DNA from: Micromonospora sp. NBC_01699
GTDB taxonomy: Bacteria; Actinomycetota; Actinomycetes; Mycobacteriales; Micromonosporaceae
DNA: 64,000 bases
Reading direction: 5' to 3'
Assembly: GCF_036250065.1 (NCBI RefSeq)
Contig: NZ_CP109199.1
Location: 4,092,001 to 4,156,000 of the forward strand
The translations under genes were made by a program, and so were the position numbers. The notes below the pieces were generated by a model. It was not told the origin of the DNA and searched no databases. It saw only the letters and a list, made by a program, of their open reading frames with translations. Below, one piece after another: positions 37,843-44,936 of this stretch (its first letter is position 1; each line of letters begins with the position of its first letter).

Positions 37843-38556
37843 ATGAACCGCGCTCCGCTCCTGCGGGCAGCCACGGTGATCGCCGGCGGCGCCACCCTGA
37901 TCCTCGGCCTGGCCCTGCCCGCATCGGCGCACGTGACGGTGAACCCGAGCAGCGCCGCCCAGGGCGGCCACACCAAGGTGGCCTTCCGCGTACCCAACGA
38001 GAGGGACAGCGCCGAGACCACCAAAGTGGAGATCAGTCTTCCGGCCGAGCAGCCGATCGCGTCGGTGTCACTGAAGCCCGTCGCCGGCTGGACCGCGCAG
38101 AGCGAGACGACAAAACTGGCCAACCCGGTGACGGTCAACGGCGTCGAGCTCACCGAGGCCGTCACCAGGATCACCTGGACCGCCGGGGCCGGGGCCGGGA
38201 TCAGGCCCGGCCAGTTCCAGGAGTTCGAGGTCTCCCTCGGCCCGCTACCCGTGACCGATCAACTCGTCTTCAAGGCACTCCAGACCTACTCCGACGGCGA
38301 CACCGTCCGCTGGATCGACGACCCCGCCCCCGGCACCGAGCCCGAACACCCCGCCCCCGTACTCACCCTGGCCCCCGCCGGAACACCCCCAACCGCGCCC
38401 CCCGCCCCCGCCGCCCCGATCGCCGACGGCGAAAGCAACGACACCGACCCCCCGTACGCCCTCGCCGGCATCCTCCTCGCCCTAACCGCACTAGTCACCG
38501 CCCTACTGGCCTACCGCCGCACCCCCCGAACCCCCCGAACCCCCCGAACCCCCTAA
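37843..38556 (+). CDS. YcnI-like copper-binding membrane-anchored protein (DUF1775)
   Basis: A 237-residue protein with a signal peptide ending ALPASA, so the mature chain starts at or near His (HVTVNPSSAAQGG), the copper ligand position of YcnI. The family Trp is present (PVAGWTAQ), and the DUF1775 domain runs to about residue 165. A Pro/Ala linker, one membrane helix (about 205-225) and a repeated RTP tail (four RTP units from a 9-base repeat) follow. ATG 37843 has a GAAGAAGG site. The 3' end overlaps the convergent lectin frame. Confidence 0.9.
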   Translation: MNRAPLLRAATVIAGGATLILGLALPASAHVTVNPSSAAQGGHTKVAFRVPNERDSAETTKVEISLPAEQPIASVSLKPVAGWTAQSETTKLANPVTVNGVELTEAVTRITWTAGAGAGIRPGQFQEFEVSLGPLPVTDQLVFKALQTYSDGDTVRWIDDPAPGTEPEHPAPVLTLAPAGTPPTAPPAPAAPIADGESNDTDPPYALAGILLALTALVTALLAYRRTPRTPRTPRTP

Positions 38557-39055
38557 CCAACCAGCGCGACGATCTTGCACTTGTGGTCGCACACAAATCA
38601 GGATGAGTGTCCCAACTCGGGCACCACAAGTGCAAGATCGTCGACAGAACCGGGGCGGGGTGGGGTGGGGGTTGGGTTTGGCGCCACTGCTGTTCGTGTA
38701 CGCCGATGCAGGGGTCTTGGATGATCTGGGCGTTGTTTGCTAGTGAGCCGGCCCTGACGGTGACGCACCTGCCTCTGTGTGCCGCTGTCCAGCGCGAATA
38801 CCCGTCGTAGAAGTACGGGGTGAACAATTGGTTACCCCGCCCGTGGCAGGCGTACTGCTGGAGCTTCGCGTTGTTGGACATGCTCACATCGGTGACGTCC
38901 ATGCACTTGCCGCTGTGTCGAGCGACCAGTTGGTAGTAGACGATCGCGAGCGGAGCCGCCGGTTGCGCACTGGCGGCGGGCGCCATCACGGCGGTGCCGG
39001 CTCCGAGCGCGACGACGGCTACCGAGATCCTGAGTGCTTTGGTGAGAAAATTCAT
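38495..39055 (-). CDS. Truncated secreted ricin-type lectin
   Basis: A 186-residue frame. A signal peptide (ISVAVVALGAGTAVMAPAASA) is followed by two beta-trefoil repeats: HSGKCMDVTDVSMSNNAKLQ ending NQLF, then HRGRCVTVRAGSLANNAQII ending EQQW. The third trefoil unit is absent. The frame instead passes through the 77-bp palindromic repeat (giving VLSTILHLWCPSWD) and through the antisense of the ycnI tail (GFGGFGGFGG). The natural C-terminus therefore seems lost. ATG 39055 begins a good signal peptide. Ricin domains bind sugars; function after truncation is doubtful. Confidence 0.75.
   Translation of the reverse strand: MNFLTKALRISVAVVALGAGTAVMAPAASAQPAAPLAIVYYQLVARHSGKCMDVTDVSMSNNAKLQQYACHGRGNQLFTPYFYDGYSRWTAAHRGRCVTVRAGSLANNAQIIQDPCIGVHEQQWRQTQPPPHPAPVLSTILHLWCPSWDTHPDLCATTSARSSRWLVRGFGGFGGFGGCGGRPVGR
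38567..38643. repeat. 77-bp palindromic repeat, copy 1
   Basis: Perfect 21-base arms (CGACGATCTTGCACTTGTGG plus one base, and its complement) flank a 35-base centre. The same element, inverted, occurs at 50902-50978. It lies at the convergent 3' ends of ycnI and the truncated lectin gene. In one frame it encodes RDDLALVVAHKSG then stop. Confidence 0.9.
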
Positions 39056-39172
39056 GCCACTACCGTCACAACAGGCGCTGACCCGGCCCTGAAGCGGCGC
39101 TGAAATGGCATCGGAAGCAGGCCGGGGCCGGCAGGCGAACACCAGCCGTCCCCGGAAAGGTGGAAGACGTTC

Positions 39173-39511
39173 TCAGCGGGCCTTGTACGCCTCGACGACC
39201 GCACCGGGGATGCGCCCGCGCTCCGAAACCTCGTGACCGTTACTGACGGCCCACTCGCGAATGGCCCTGTTCTCCTCGCGGTCGCTGCGGGTGGGCGTGG
39301 CACCCGTCACCGGGCGACGGGGGCCGACGCCACCGCGACCGACACGGGTACCTGCGGCGATGTAGGGGTCGAGCAGCTTCCGGAGGCTGCCCGCGTTCCC
39401 CTCGGAGAGATCGATCGTGTAGCTGATGCCGTCGAGAGCGAACTCCACAGTCCGATCGGCGTCGCCACCGTCAAGGTCATCGGTCAACACGGTGATGATT
39501 TGCTTTGCCAC
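39173..39511 (-). CDS. lsr2: Lsr2-type nucleoid protein
   Basis: A 112-residue xenogeneic silencer and nucleoid protein. The N-terminal dimer domain starts [15 protein letters not shown] and continues [16 protein letters not shown]. The C-terminal DNA-binding domain has [20 protein letters not shown], including the R-G-R that inserts in AT-rich minor grooves. GTG 39511 follows GAGGAG and gives the usual start; the longer frame upstream is not typical. An AT-richer patch lies upstream, which could serve self-binding. Confidence 0.95.
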   Translation of the reverse strand: MAKQIITVLTDDLDGGDADRTVEFALDGISYTIDLSEGNAGSLRKLLDPYIAAGTRVGRGGVGPRRPVTGATPTRSDREENRAIREWAVSNGHEVSERGRIPGAVVEAYKAR

Positions 39512-39895
39512 GGAGTCACTCCTCGTGATCATGGTCGCGCAATGGACAACAGCATTCGGCAATGATCGCGCACCGCGTTCTGCTTTGGACGCCCACATTA
39601 GTGGATCAAAACATTTTCTGCCACACGCCGGTCGCTATCGTGACGCAGGAGTGCCATCGGGATGTTCGGGTTACCGGCCCCGGCGACGTCCGGCCACGGT
39701 GACGGCGTTCCTTACGGCCACGGTGACGGCGTTCCTTGCGGCCATCCCGGACCCGTTCCCGTTTCCGTTCCTCCGCCTACCTCCGGGATGCCGTTGGCAC
39801 GGAACTGCCCGTGGTATCCGCCGAGCAATTCACACCCACCCGCCTTTAGCCGGCTTCGACTGCTCCCGGCGCGGGGCCCGTGAGAGGATGCGTGG
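39512..39895. other. Intergenic region upstream of lsr2 with 24-base tandem repeat
   Basis: A 384-base gap between divergent genes. An AT-richer patch at about 39591-39625 stands out in this GC-rich sequence and could hold the lsr2 promoter. Two adjacent copies of a 24-base unit (CGGCCACGGTGACGGCGTTC plus CTTA or CTTG) lie at 39691-39738. No gene is supported. Confidence 0.6.
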
Positions 39896-40741
39896 ATGCT
39901 GATCGATGGGCGGGCCCTGGTTCTGGGCGGCGGGGGCGTCACCGGCGTCGCGTGGGAGATCGGCCTGCTGCACGGCCTCGCCCGGCACGGTGTCGACCTG
40001 TCCGCCGCCGACACCGTCATCGGCACCTCCGCGGGCGCGGCGGTCGCCGCGCAACTGACCGGCAGCACCGCCCTGGCGGACATCTACGCCGCCCAGATCA
40101 ACGCCCAGCCCGGCGAGATACCCGCCCGGCTCGGTGCGGGAGCTCTCGTCCGTCTCCTGGTCGCGTCCGCGTGGCCGGGCGACCGGCGGCTCGGCCGCGC
40201 CTGGCTCGGCCGAGCCGCACTACGCGCGGAGACCATGCCCGAAGCCGAACGGCGCGCGGTCATCGAACGACGGGTACCCGACCGGCGGTGGCCCGACCGC
40301 CGGCTGCTGGTGACCGCCGTCGACACCGAAACCGGTACGGACGTCGTCTTCGACGCCGACAGCGGCGTACCCCTGATCGACGCGGTCGCGGCCAGTTGCG
40401 CCGTTCCGCTGGTCTGGCCACCCGTCACCATCGACGGACGGCGGTACATGGACGGCGGCGTACGCTCGGTCGCCAACGTCGACCTGGCCGCCGGTCACGG
40501 CCGGGTGGTCGTGGTCGCACCCACCACCTCGGCCCTGCGCCGCTGCGACCGCCCGCAGACCCAGGCGGCGGCGCTCGGGGTGCCACATGTCGTCGTGACA
40601 CCGGACGCCGAGGCCCGCGCCGCGATCGGGACCAACGTGTTCGACCCCGCCCGACGCCCGGCGGCGGCCCTCGCCGGACTCGTCCAGGCCGCGTCGATCG
40701 CGGACCGGGTCCGAACGGTCTGGAGCGGGACGCAAGCCTAG
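39896..40741 (+). CDS. Patatin-like phospholipase
   Basis: A 281-residue protein with the patatin catalytic dyad layout: an oxyanion loop GGGGVTGVAWE (about residues 10-20), the nucleophile elbow GTSAG (about 43-47) and the Asp motif DGG (YMDGGVRS, about 185). Patatins hydrolyse acyl lipids. There is no signal peptide, so it is probably cytoplasmic. The start codon is close to the conserved glycine loop, as usual. The Nudix gene begins one base after its stop codon, suggesting co-transcription. Confidence 0.92.
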   Translation: MLIDGRALVLGGGGVTGVAWEIGLLHGLARHGVDLSAADTVIGTSAGAAVAAQLTGSTALADIYAAQINAQPGEIPARLGAGALVRLLVASAWPGDRRLGRAWLGRAALRAETMPEAERRAVIERRVPDRRWPDRRLLVTAVDTETGTDVVFDADSGVPLIDAVAASCAVPLVWPPVTIDGRRYMDGGVRSVANVDLAAGHGRVVVVAPTTSALRRCDRPQTQAAALGVPHVVVTPDAEARAAIGTNVFDPARRPAAALAGLVQAASIADRVRTVWSGTQA

Positions 40742-40742
40742 G

Positions 40743-41150
40743 ATGCCGAGCGTGAAGGTCATTGACAAGATCGCGTGGATCCGGATCGAGAACGGCGCGA
40801 TTCTCAGCACCCGCAGCCACGGCAGGGACGTCTACTACCTGCCGGGAGGCAAACGCGAGCCCGGCGAGAGCGATCTGGCCACCCTGGTCCGCGAGATCGA
40901 CGAGGAACTCCGGGTGGAGATCGTGCCGGAGAGCGTCACCCCGGTCGGCACCTTCGAGGCTCGGGCGCACGGCCACGCCGACGGTACGACAGTCCGGATG
41001 ACCTGCTACGCCGCCGACTACCGGGGCGTGCCCACGGTCAGTAACGAGATCGCGGAGTTGGCCTGGCTCGGTTACGCCGACCGCCACCGGGTCTCCCCGG
41101 TCGACCAGATCATTTTCGACCGGCTGCACGACGGCGGCCAGCTCGCCTGA
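40743..41150 (+). CDS. Nudix hydrolase
   Basis: A 135-residue protein with a Nudix box (GGKREPGESDLATLVREIDE-EL) at about residues 36-57, matching G-x5-E-x7-R-E-x-x-E-E except that the late Gly is missing. Nudix enzymes hydrolyse nucleoside diphosphates linked to another group; the substrate cannot be read here. It begins one base after the patatin stop codon and ends before a strong terminator. Confidence 0.9.
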   Translation: MPSVKVIDKIAWIRIENGAILSTRSHGRDVYYLPGGKREPGESDLATLVREIDEELRVEIVPESVTPVGTFEARAHGHADGTTVRMTCYAADYRGVPTVSNEIAELAWLGYADRHRVSPVDQIIFDRLHDGGQLA

Positions 41151-41167
41151 CCCGAGCCCCGAAACGC

Positions 41168-41199
41168 CGTACGGCTCCGGGCGAACCCGGAGCCGTACG
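41168..41199. terminator. Bidirectional terminator
   Basis: CGTACGGCTCCGGG and CCCGGAGCCGTACG form a perfect 14-bp stem with a 4-base loop between the convergent Nudix and lipoprotein genes. Confidence 0.85.
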
Positions 41200-41213
41200 T
41201 GTCGTTCGGTGGA

Positions 41214-42035
41214 TCAGCCCTGGATGCCCTTGAGCAGTTCGGCGAAGTCGGCCGTCTCGGCCGCCGGCGGGACGTCGACGGTCACCGGCTTGTTGAAGTC
41301 GGTGAAGTTCACGATGATGTCGTTGGCGTCGTTCATGAACGTACGACCGCGACGAACCTGGTACTGCTCGTCGATCCAGAGCTCGGTCTTGACCTCCTTG
41401 ACGGCGAGCTTCGTCAGCTGCTTCTCGGTCTCCGCCCGGACCGTCTCCGGCAGCGCCGCCAGGTACGGAGCGGTCGGCATCACGATGGTGTAGTGAACGG
41501 TCTGCACGCCGTTCACCGCCTCCTCGCCGACGACGGTGATCGTCTCGGCGCCGAGCAGCGGCTTGATCTGCACGGCCGGGTCGATGTCGTCGATCAGGCC
41601 CGCGAACGAGTCGGCCCCGGCGTCGCCGGCCGAAGCGTCCAGCTTCAGCCACTTCTTGCCGTCCATGTCGGCCTGGTCCGCCGGCGGCACCTGGACGTAG
41701 AAGGCGGTGCCGATGACCCGTACGGTGGTCGGACCGTCCTTCGGATCCTCGATCGTGACCTCGGCCTTGCGCTCGGCGCCGAGGACCACCTGACCGCTGC
41801 CCTTGACCGCGTCGCCGTCCTGCTTGCCCTCCATGGTGAGGGTGAGCGAGGTGGTCTTACCGGCGGTGTCCGCCGTCTTTTGCAGCGAGCCCTTGGCGTC
41901 GCTGGCCAGCAGCGCCAGCCCGCTCGGCTGCTGCTGCTCCGTGGTCGACGGGGCATCCTTCGATCCGCAGGCGGTGAGGCCGAACACCGCGACTGCGGCG
42001 ACGGTCAGGGCTGCGGAACTCTTCCAACGTGACAC
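41214..42035 (-). CDS. LppX/LprG-like secreted lipoprotein
   Basis: A 273-residue lipoprotein. A short basic start, a hydrophobic stretch and the lipobox LTAC-GS (Cys near residue 23) are followed by an LppX/LprG-like domain (TSLTLTMEGKQDG, KWLKLDASAG, TELWIDEQYQVRR). In mycobacteria such proteins carry lipids in the cell envelope; the role here is inferred from fold resemblance. GTG 42035 is chosen, with GGGGGAAG upstream; the longer frame adds residues before the signal. Confidence 0.85.
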   Translation of the reverse strand: MSRWKSSAALTVAAVAVFGLTACGSKDAPSTTEQQQPSGLALLASDAKGSLQKTADTAGKTTSLTLTMEGKQDGDAVKGSGQVVLGAERKAEVTIEDPKDGPTTVRVIGTAFYVQVPPADQADMDGKKWLKLDASAGDAGADSFAGLIDDIDPAVQIKPLLGAETITVVGEEAVNGVQTVHYTIVMPTAPYLAALPETVRAETEKQLTKLAVKEVKTELWIDEQYQVRRGRTFMNDANDIIVNFTDFNKPVTVDVPPAAETADFAELLKGIQG

Positions 42036-42412
42036 GAGAAAACTTCCCCCGAGAGTAATGAGGTTCTTTCGACAAGGCACGACACCTTATCCCACCCCGT
42101 CGATCCAAGCCCCATCGATACGGCCGCAGAGCCGGTGACCTGCGCATCGGAGCAGGTCGGGTTCGACCTCGTGGAGATGAACGCCGGTTCGGACCCGGAC
42201 GGGTTCCTCGACGACCGGGTCCTGGCCGACCGGTTCCGGTCCCTGAAGCCGGTCGCAGCCACCGCCTGAGCCGAGCACAACCATTTACGACCTGCCGTCG
42301 TGACTCCCGATGGCGGGTCGTGTCCGCGCTATCCGGGTCGGTGGCGTCGGCCGACGTTTCCCGTCGGAAGCCGGGGGGTAGCAGCATCTTCGACCAGCCA
42401 GAGGAGGCTCAG
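42036..42412. other. Intergenic region with possible gene remnant and hairpin
   Basis: A 377-base gap. It holds a 44-residue open frame at 42135-42269 (listed separately) and a hairpin at 42287-42321 (ACGACCTGCC with GGCGGGTCGT, one mismatch). The rest shows nothing clear. Confidence 0.5.
42135..42269 (+). pseudogene. Possible gene remnant, 44 residues
   Basis: An open frame from GTG with protein-like composition (SEQVGFDLVEMNAGSDPDGF, then DDRVLADRFRSL). The start is arbitrary, there is no ribosome site, and it ends just before a hairpin. It looks like the 3' end of a former gene. No family recognised. Confidence 0.35.
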
Positions 42413-42913
42413 ATGTCCACCGACGCGATCGTTTTGTTGAAGCAGGACCACAGGGAGATCCGGGCACTGTTCAACGAATTTCAACAGGCCGGCGAAAAGG
42501 CCACCAAGAAGAAGGGTGACATCGTCGGCCGTATTCTGGAAGCGCTGACCGTGCACACGTACATCGAGAACGAGTGCATGTACCCGGAGACCCGTGAGCT
42601 GCTGCCGGACCTTGAGGACGACGTGTTGGAGTCGTACGAGGAACACCACGTGGCGGACGTGCTCTGCCTCGAACTCGCCGCGATGAAGCCCGACGACGAG
42701 CGCTTCGACGCCAAGACGATGGTGCTCATCGAGAACGTGACGCACCACATCGAGGAAGAGGAAGAGGAGTGGTTCCCCAAGGTCCGTGAGGGGCTCGGTC
42801 GCAAGAAGCTCCAGGAGATCGGCGAACGCATGCTGGAGATGAAGGAGAAGGCGCCCCGGAAGCCGACCGAACCGAAGGCGATGAAGAAGGCCGTGGACGC
42901 GGTCACCGCCTGA
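42413..42913 (+). CDS. Hemerythrin HHE-domain protein
   Basis: A 166-residue four-helix protein with the HHE iron-ligand pattern: QDHREIRALFNEF (His12), HTYIENECMYPE (about 54-65), YEEHHVADVL (about 86-92) and HHIEEEEEEWFP (about 123-134). These bind a di-iron centre for oxygen, NO or redox sensing. The C-terminal tail is Lys/Pro-rich. ATG 42413 follows GAGGAGG. It lies 36 bases upstream of the F420 enzyme gene and probably shares its transcript. Confidence 0.93.
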   Translation: MSTDAIVLLKQDHREIRALFNEFQQAGEKATKKKGDIVGRILEALTVHTYIENECMYPETRELLPDLEDDVLESYEEHHVADVLCLELAAMKPDDERFDAKTMVLIENVTHHIEEEEEEWFPKVREGLGRKKLQEIGERMLEMKEKAPRKPTEPKAMKKAVDAVTA

Positions 42914-42949
42914 TCCCCGTACGGGTTTCGCAACACGAAGGAGTGGACG

Positions 42950-43912
42950 ATGCGCATCGGGTATTTCCTTTCCAGCGAGGAGTACACCCCCGCCGAACTG
43001 TTGGAGCAGGCGCGAGGCGCCGAGCGGGCGGGCTTCGAGGCACTGTGGATCTCCGACCACTACCACCCGTGGGTGGACGCGCAGGGGCAGAGCCCGTTCG
43101 TCTGGTCGACCATCGGCGCGCTGAGCCAGGTGTGCACACTGCCGGTCACCACCGCTGTGACCTGCCCCACCGTACGCATCCACCCGGCGGTCATCGCCCA
43201 GGCGGCGGCGACGAGCGCGGTGATGCACGAGGGCCGGTTCGTGCTCGGGGTCGGCAGCGGCGAGGCGCTCAACGAACACATCTTCGGCGACGCCTGGCCG
43301 AGCGCGGGCGTACGGCTGGAGATGTTGGAGGAGTCGGTGGAGGTGATCCGCGAGTTGTGGAAGGGCGGATTCACCGACCACCACGGCAAGCACTACACAG
43401 TGGAGAACGCCCGGATCTATACGATGCCGGAGCAGCCGCCGGCCATCTACGTCTCCGGGTTCGGCCCGAAGTCGGTGGACCTGGCGGCCCGGATCGGTGA
43501 CGGTTACATGAGCACCTCGCCCGACGGCGACCTGGTCAAGCGGTTCCGGGACGGTGGTGGTGGCGACAAGCCGTGCCAGGCCGGTTTCAAGGCGGCGTAC
43601 GCGGCGACCGAGGACGAGGGCGCGCGGATCGCGTACGAGCGGTGGCCGAACGCCGGTGTGCCGGGTGAGTTGTCCCAGGTGCTGCCGTCGCCCCGGCACT
43701 TCGAGCAGGCCGCCGAGCTGGTCACCGAGGACATGGTGCGCAAGGCGTTCGTCTGCGGCAGCGATCCCGATGCCCATCTGGAGCAGATCGACCTGTACGC
43801 CAAGGCGGGTTTCGACGAGATCTACGTCGCCAACACCGGTCCGCACTACCAGGGCCTGTTCGACCTGTACGCCGAGCACGTACTGCCCGCGCTGCGGAAC
43901 CAACGGCGCTGA
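42950..43912 (+). CDS. F420-dependent LLM-class oxidoreductase (TIGR03557-like)
   Basis: A 320-residue TIM-barrel enzyme of the luciferase-like family using coenzyme F420. The N-terminus is MRIGYFLSSEEYTP, with ISDHYHPWVDAQGQSPFVWS near residue 40, GRFVLGVGSGEALNEH near 97 and PPAIYVSGFGPKSVDLAARIGDG further on. These resemble the F420 glucose-6-phosphate dehydrogenase-like subfamily. The actual substrate is unknown. It lies between the hemerythrin and DUF4235 genes, all same strand with short gaps. Confidence 0.93.
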   Translation: MRIGYFLSSEEYTPAELLEQARGAERAGFEALWISDHYHPWVDAQGQSPFVWSTIGALSQVCTLPVTTAVTCPTVRIHPAVIAQAAATSAVMHEGRFVLGVGSGEALNEHIFGDAWPSAGVRLEMLEESVEVIRELWKGGFTDHHGKHYTVENARIYTMPEQPPAIYVSGFGPKSVDLAARIGDGYMSTSPDGDLVKRFRDGGGGDKPCQAGFKAAYAATEDEGARIAYERWPNAGVPGELSQVLPSPRHFEQAAELVTEDMVRKAFVCGSDPDAHLEQIDLYAKAGFDEIYVANTGPHYQGLFDLYAEHVLPALRNQRR

Positions 43913-43937
43913 TCGACCCCGAGGGAGGACAGACACG

Positions 43938-44210
43938 ATGGGCAAGAAGGTCAACAAGCTGGCGTACAAGCCGGTGGGGATTCTGCTCGGCGTCGCCGCC
44001 GGTGCGCTTGCCGGCATGGTGTTCAAGCAGGTCTGGAAGACGGCGGCCGGTGACGACGACGCGCCGAACGCCACCGACGAGGACCGCGGCTGGGGCGAGA
44101 TCCTCGCCGCGGCGGCCCTTCAGGGGGCGATCTTCGCGGTGGTCAAGGCAACCGTCGACCGGGGCGGCGCCGTCGGCGTCCGCCGGGTCACCGGCAGCTG
44201 GCCGACCTAG
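43938..44210 (+). CDS. DUF4235 small membrane protein
   Basis: A 90-residue protein with two membrane helices (PVGILLGVAAGALAGMVF and ILAAAALQGAIFAVVKA) separated by an acidic loop, matching DUF4235, a family of unknown function in actinobacteria. ATG 43938 follows GAGGGAGGAC. It ends the hemerythrin/F420 group, and a terminator follows 22 bases later. Confidence 0.9.
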   Translation: MGKKVNKLAYKPVGILLGVAAGALAGMVFKQVWKTAAGDDDAPNATDEDRGWGEILAAAALQGAIFAVVKATVDRGGAVGVRRVTGSWPT

Positions 44211-44232
44211 AAACACGAACACCGGCGTACGG

Positions 44233-44269
44233 AAAGGGCCTCACTCACGTACGAGAATGAGGCCCTTTT
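44233..44269 (+). terminator. Rho-independent terminator after the DUF4235 gene
   Basis: AAAGGGCCTCA and TGAGGCCCTTT form a perfect 11-bp stem followed by T residues. Confidence 0.9.
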
Positions 44270-44399
44270 CCCTGCCCTCGACGGCGGGCGCGATGTCAGC
44301 CCTTCGGCGGGTACGGATCGTCCCGGTAGGTGTACTCGGTTTCGATCCCTCAGTTCCTACCCCGGTACCGGAGGCCCAAACAGCCGTTCTGTTCCGATC

Positions 44400-44449
44400 G
44401 GGGACACCGATCGGGGGTTTCGCTCGTTGTGCAGGTGAACGGTGTCCCC
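44400..44449. promoter_or_regulatory. Inverted repeat upstream of small secreted protein gene
   Basis: GGGGACACCG (44400-44409) and CGGTGTCCCC (44440-44449) are perfect complements 30 bases apart, 32 bases before the next start codon. CGATCGGGG also occurs twice beside the left arm. It could be an operator or a leader hairpin. Confidence 0.45.
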
Positions 44450-44481
44450 GCCAGGGGGCTCCTGGCACCGGAGGTGACCAG

Positions 44482-44823
44482 GTGAAGGCTCACTTATTCG
44501 CCCTTGCCGTGGTGCCACTGCTGGCAGCGTTGACGGCGTGGACGGCGTATGACCAGCCGACCACCGTGACGCCACCACACGTGCAGTATCCGTTGCCCTC
44601 GCCGACGGATCGAGGGGCCGGGCAGCCGAACCGGGACGCCCCCGGTCGGCCCGGCGATCGAGCCGGGGCCGGTGGCCAGCAGGAGAATCCGAATCCGCGT
44701 ACGGGTCTTTCGGTGGACATCGAAGGCGATCGCATCATCGTGCATCGTCGACCGGAACAGGCTCTCGACACGGCCGCACGGCGCCCGGTCCCGATCCGCT
44801 TCGTGAACGTGGTGGGCTCGTAG
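44482..44823 (+). CDS. Small secreted or anchored protein of unknown function
   Basis: A 113-residue protein. A single N-terminal hydrophobic segment (ALAVVPLLAALTAW) acts as signal or anchor, followed by a Pro/Gly/Arg-rich low-complexity region and a short C-terminal segment (LSVDIEGDRIIVHRRPEQ). GTG 44482 has a good GGAGGTGA site. No family recognised. It stands alone before helR. Confidence 0.7.
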   Translation: MKAHLFALAVVPLLAALTAWTAYDQPTTVTPPHVQYPLPSPTDRGAGQPNRDAPGRPGDRAGAGGQQENPNPRTGLSVDIEGDRIIVHRRPEQALDTAARRPVPIRFVNVVGS

Positions 44824-44856
44824 CCCCTCCTCCACTTTCAAGGTATAGCCGACCGG

Positions 44857-44875
44857 GGGGCTTGCGGCAAGACCC
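44857..44875. promoter_or_regulatory. Rifamycin-associated element (RAE) upstream of helR
   Basis: GGGGCTTGCGGCAAGACCC is a 19-base inverted repeat (9-1-9, one mismatch). It matches the RAE as I recall it from actinobacterial rifamycin resistance genes. It lies 61 bases before the helR start. TTGCGG (44862-44867) and CAGAAT (44887-44892) may be the promoter, with a rather long 19-base spacer. Confidence 0.85.
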
Positions 44876-44936
44876 GGGTCATCCCGCAGAATCAGCGGCC
44901 GAGGCCAGCACCTGCGGAAACGGAGATCACAAGAGC

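Noticed and set aside
36090-38174. 694-codon version of the PepSY protein
   Set aside because: The first 216 codons cross the divergent promoter region and the start of ycnI. The ATG at 37526 has a good ribosome site and begins with the expected sequence.
44297-44345. Minus-strand end of a protein (ETEYTYRDDPYPPKG then stop)
   Set aside because: An in-frame stop lies only about 17 codons upstream, so it is at most a tiny remnant and is not called as a gene.
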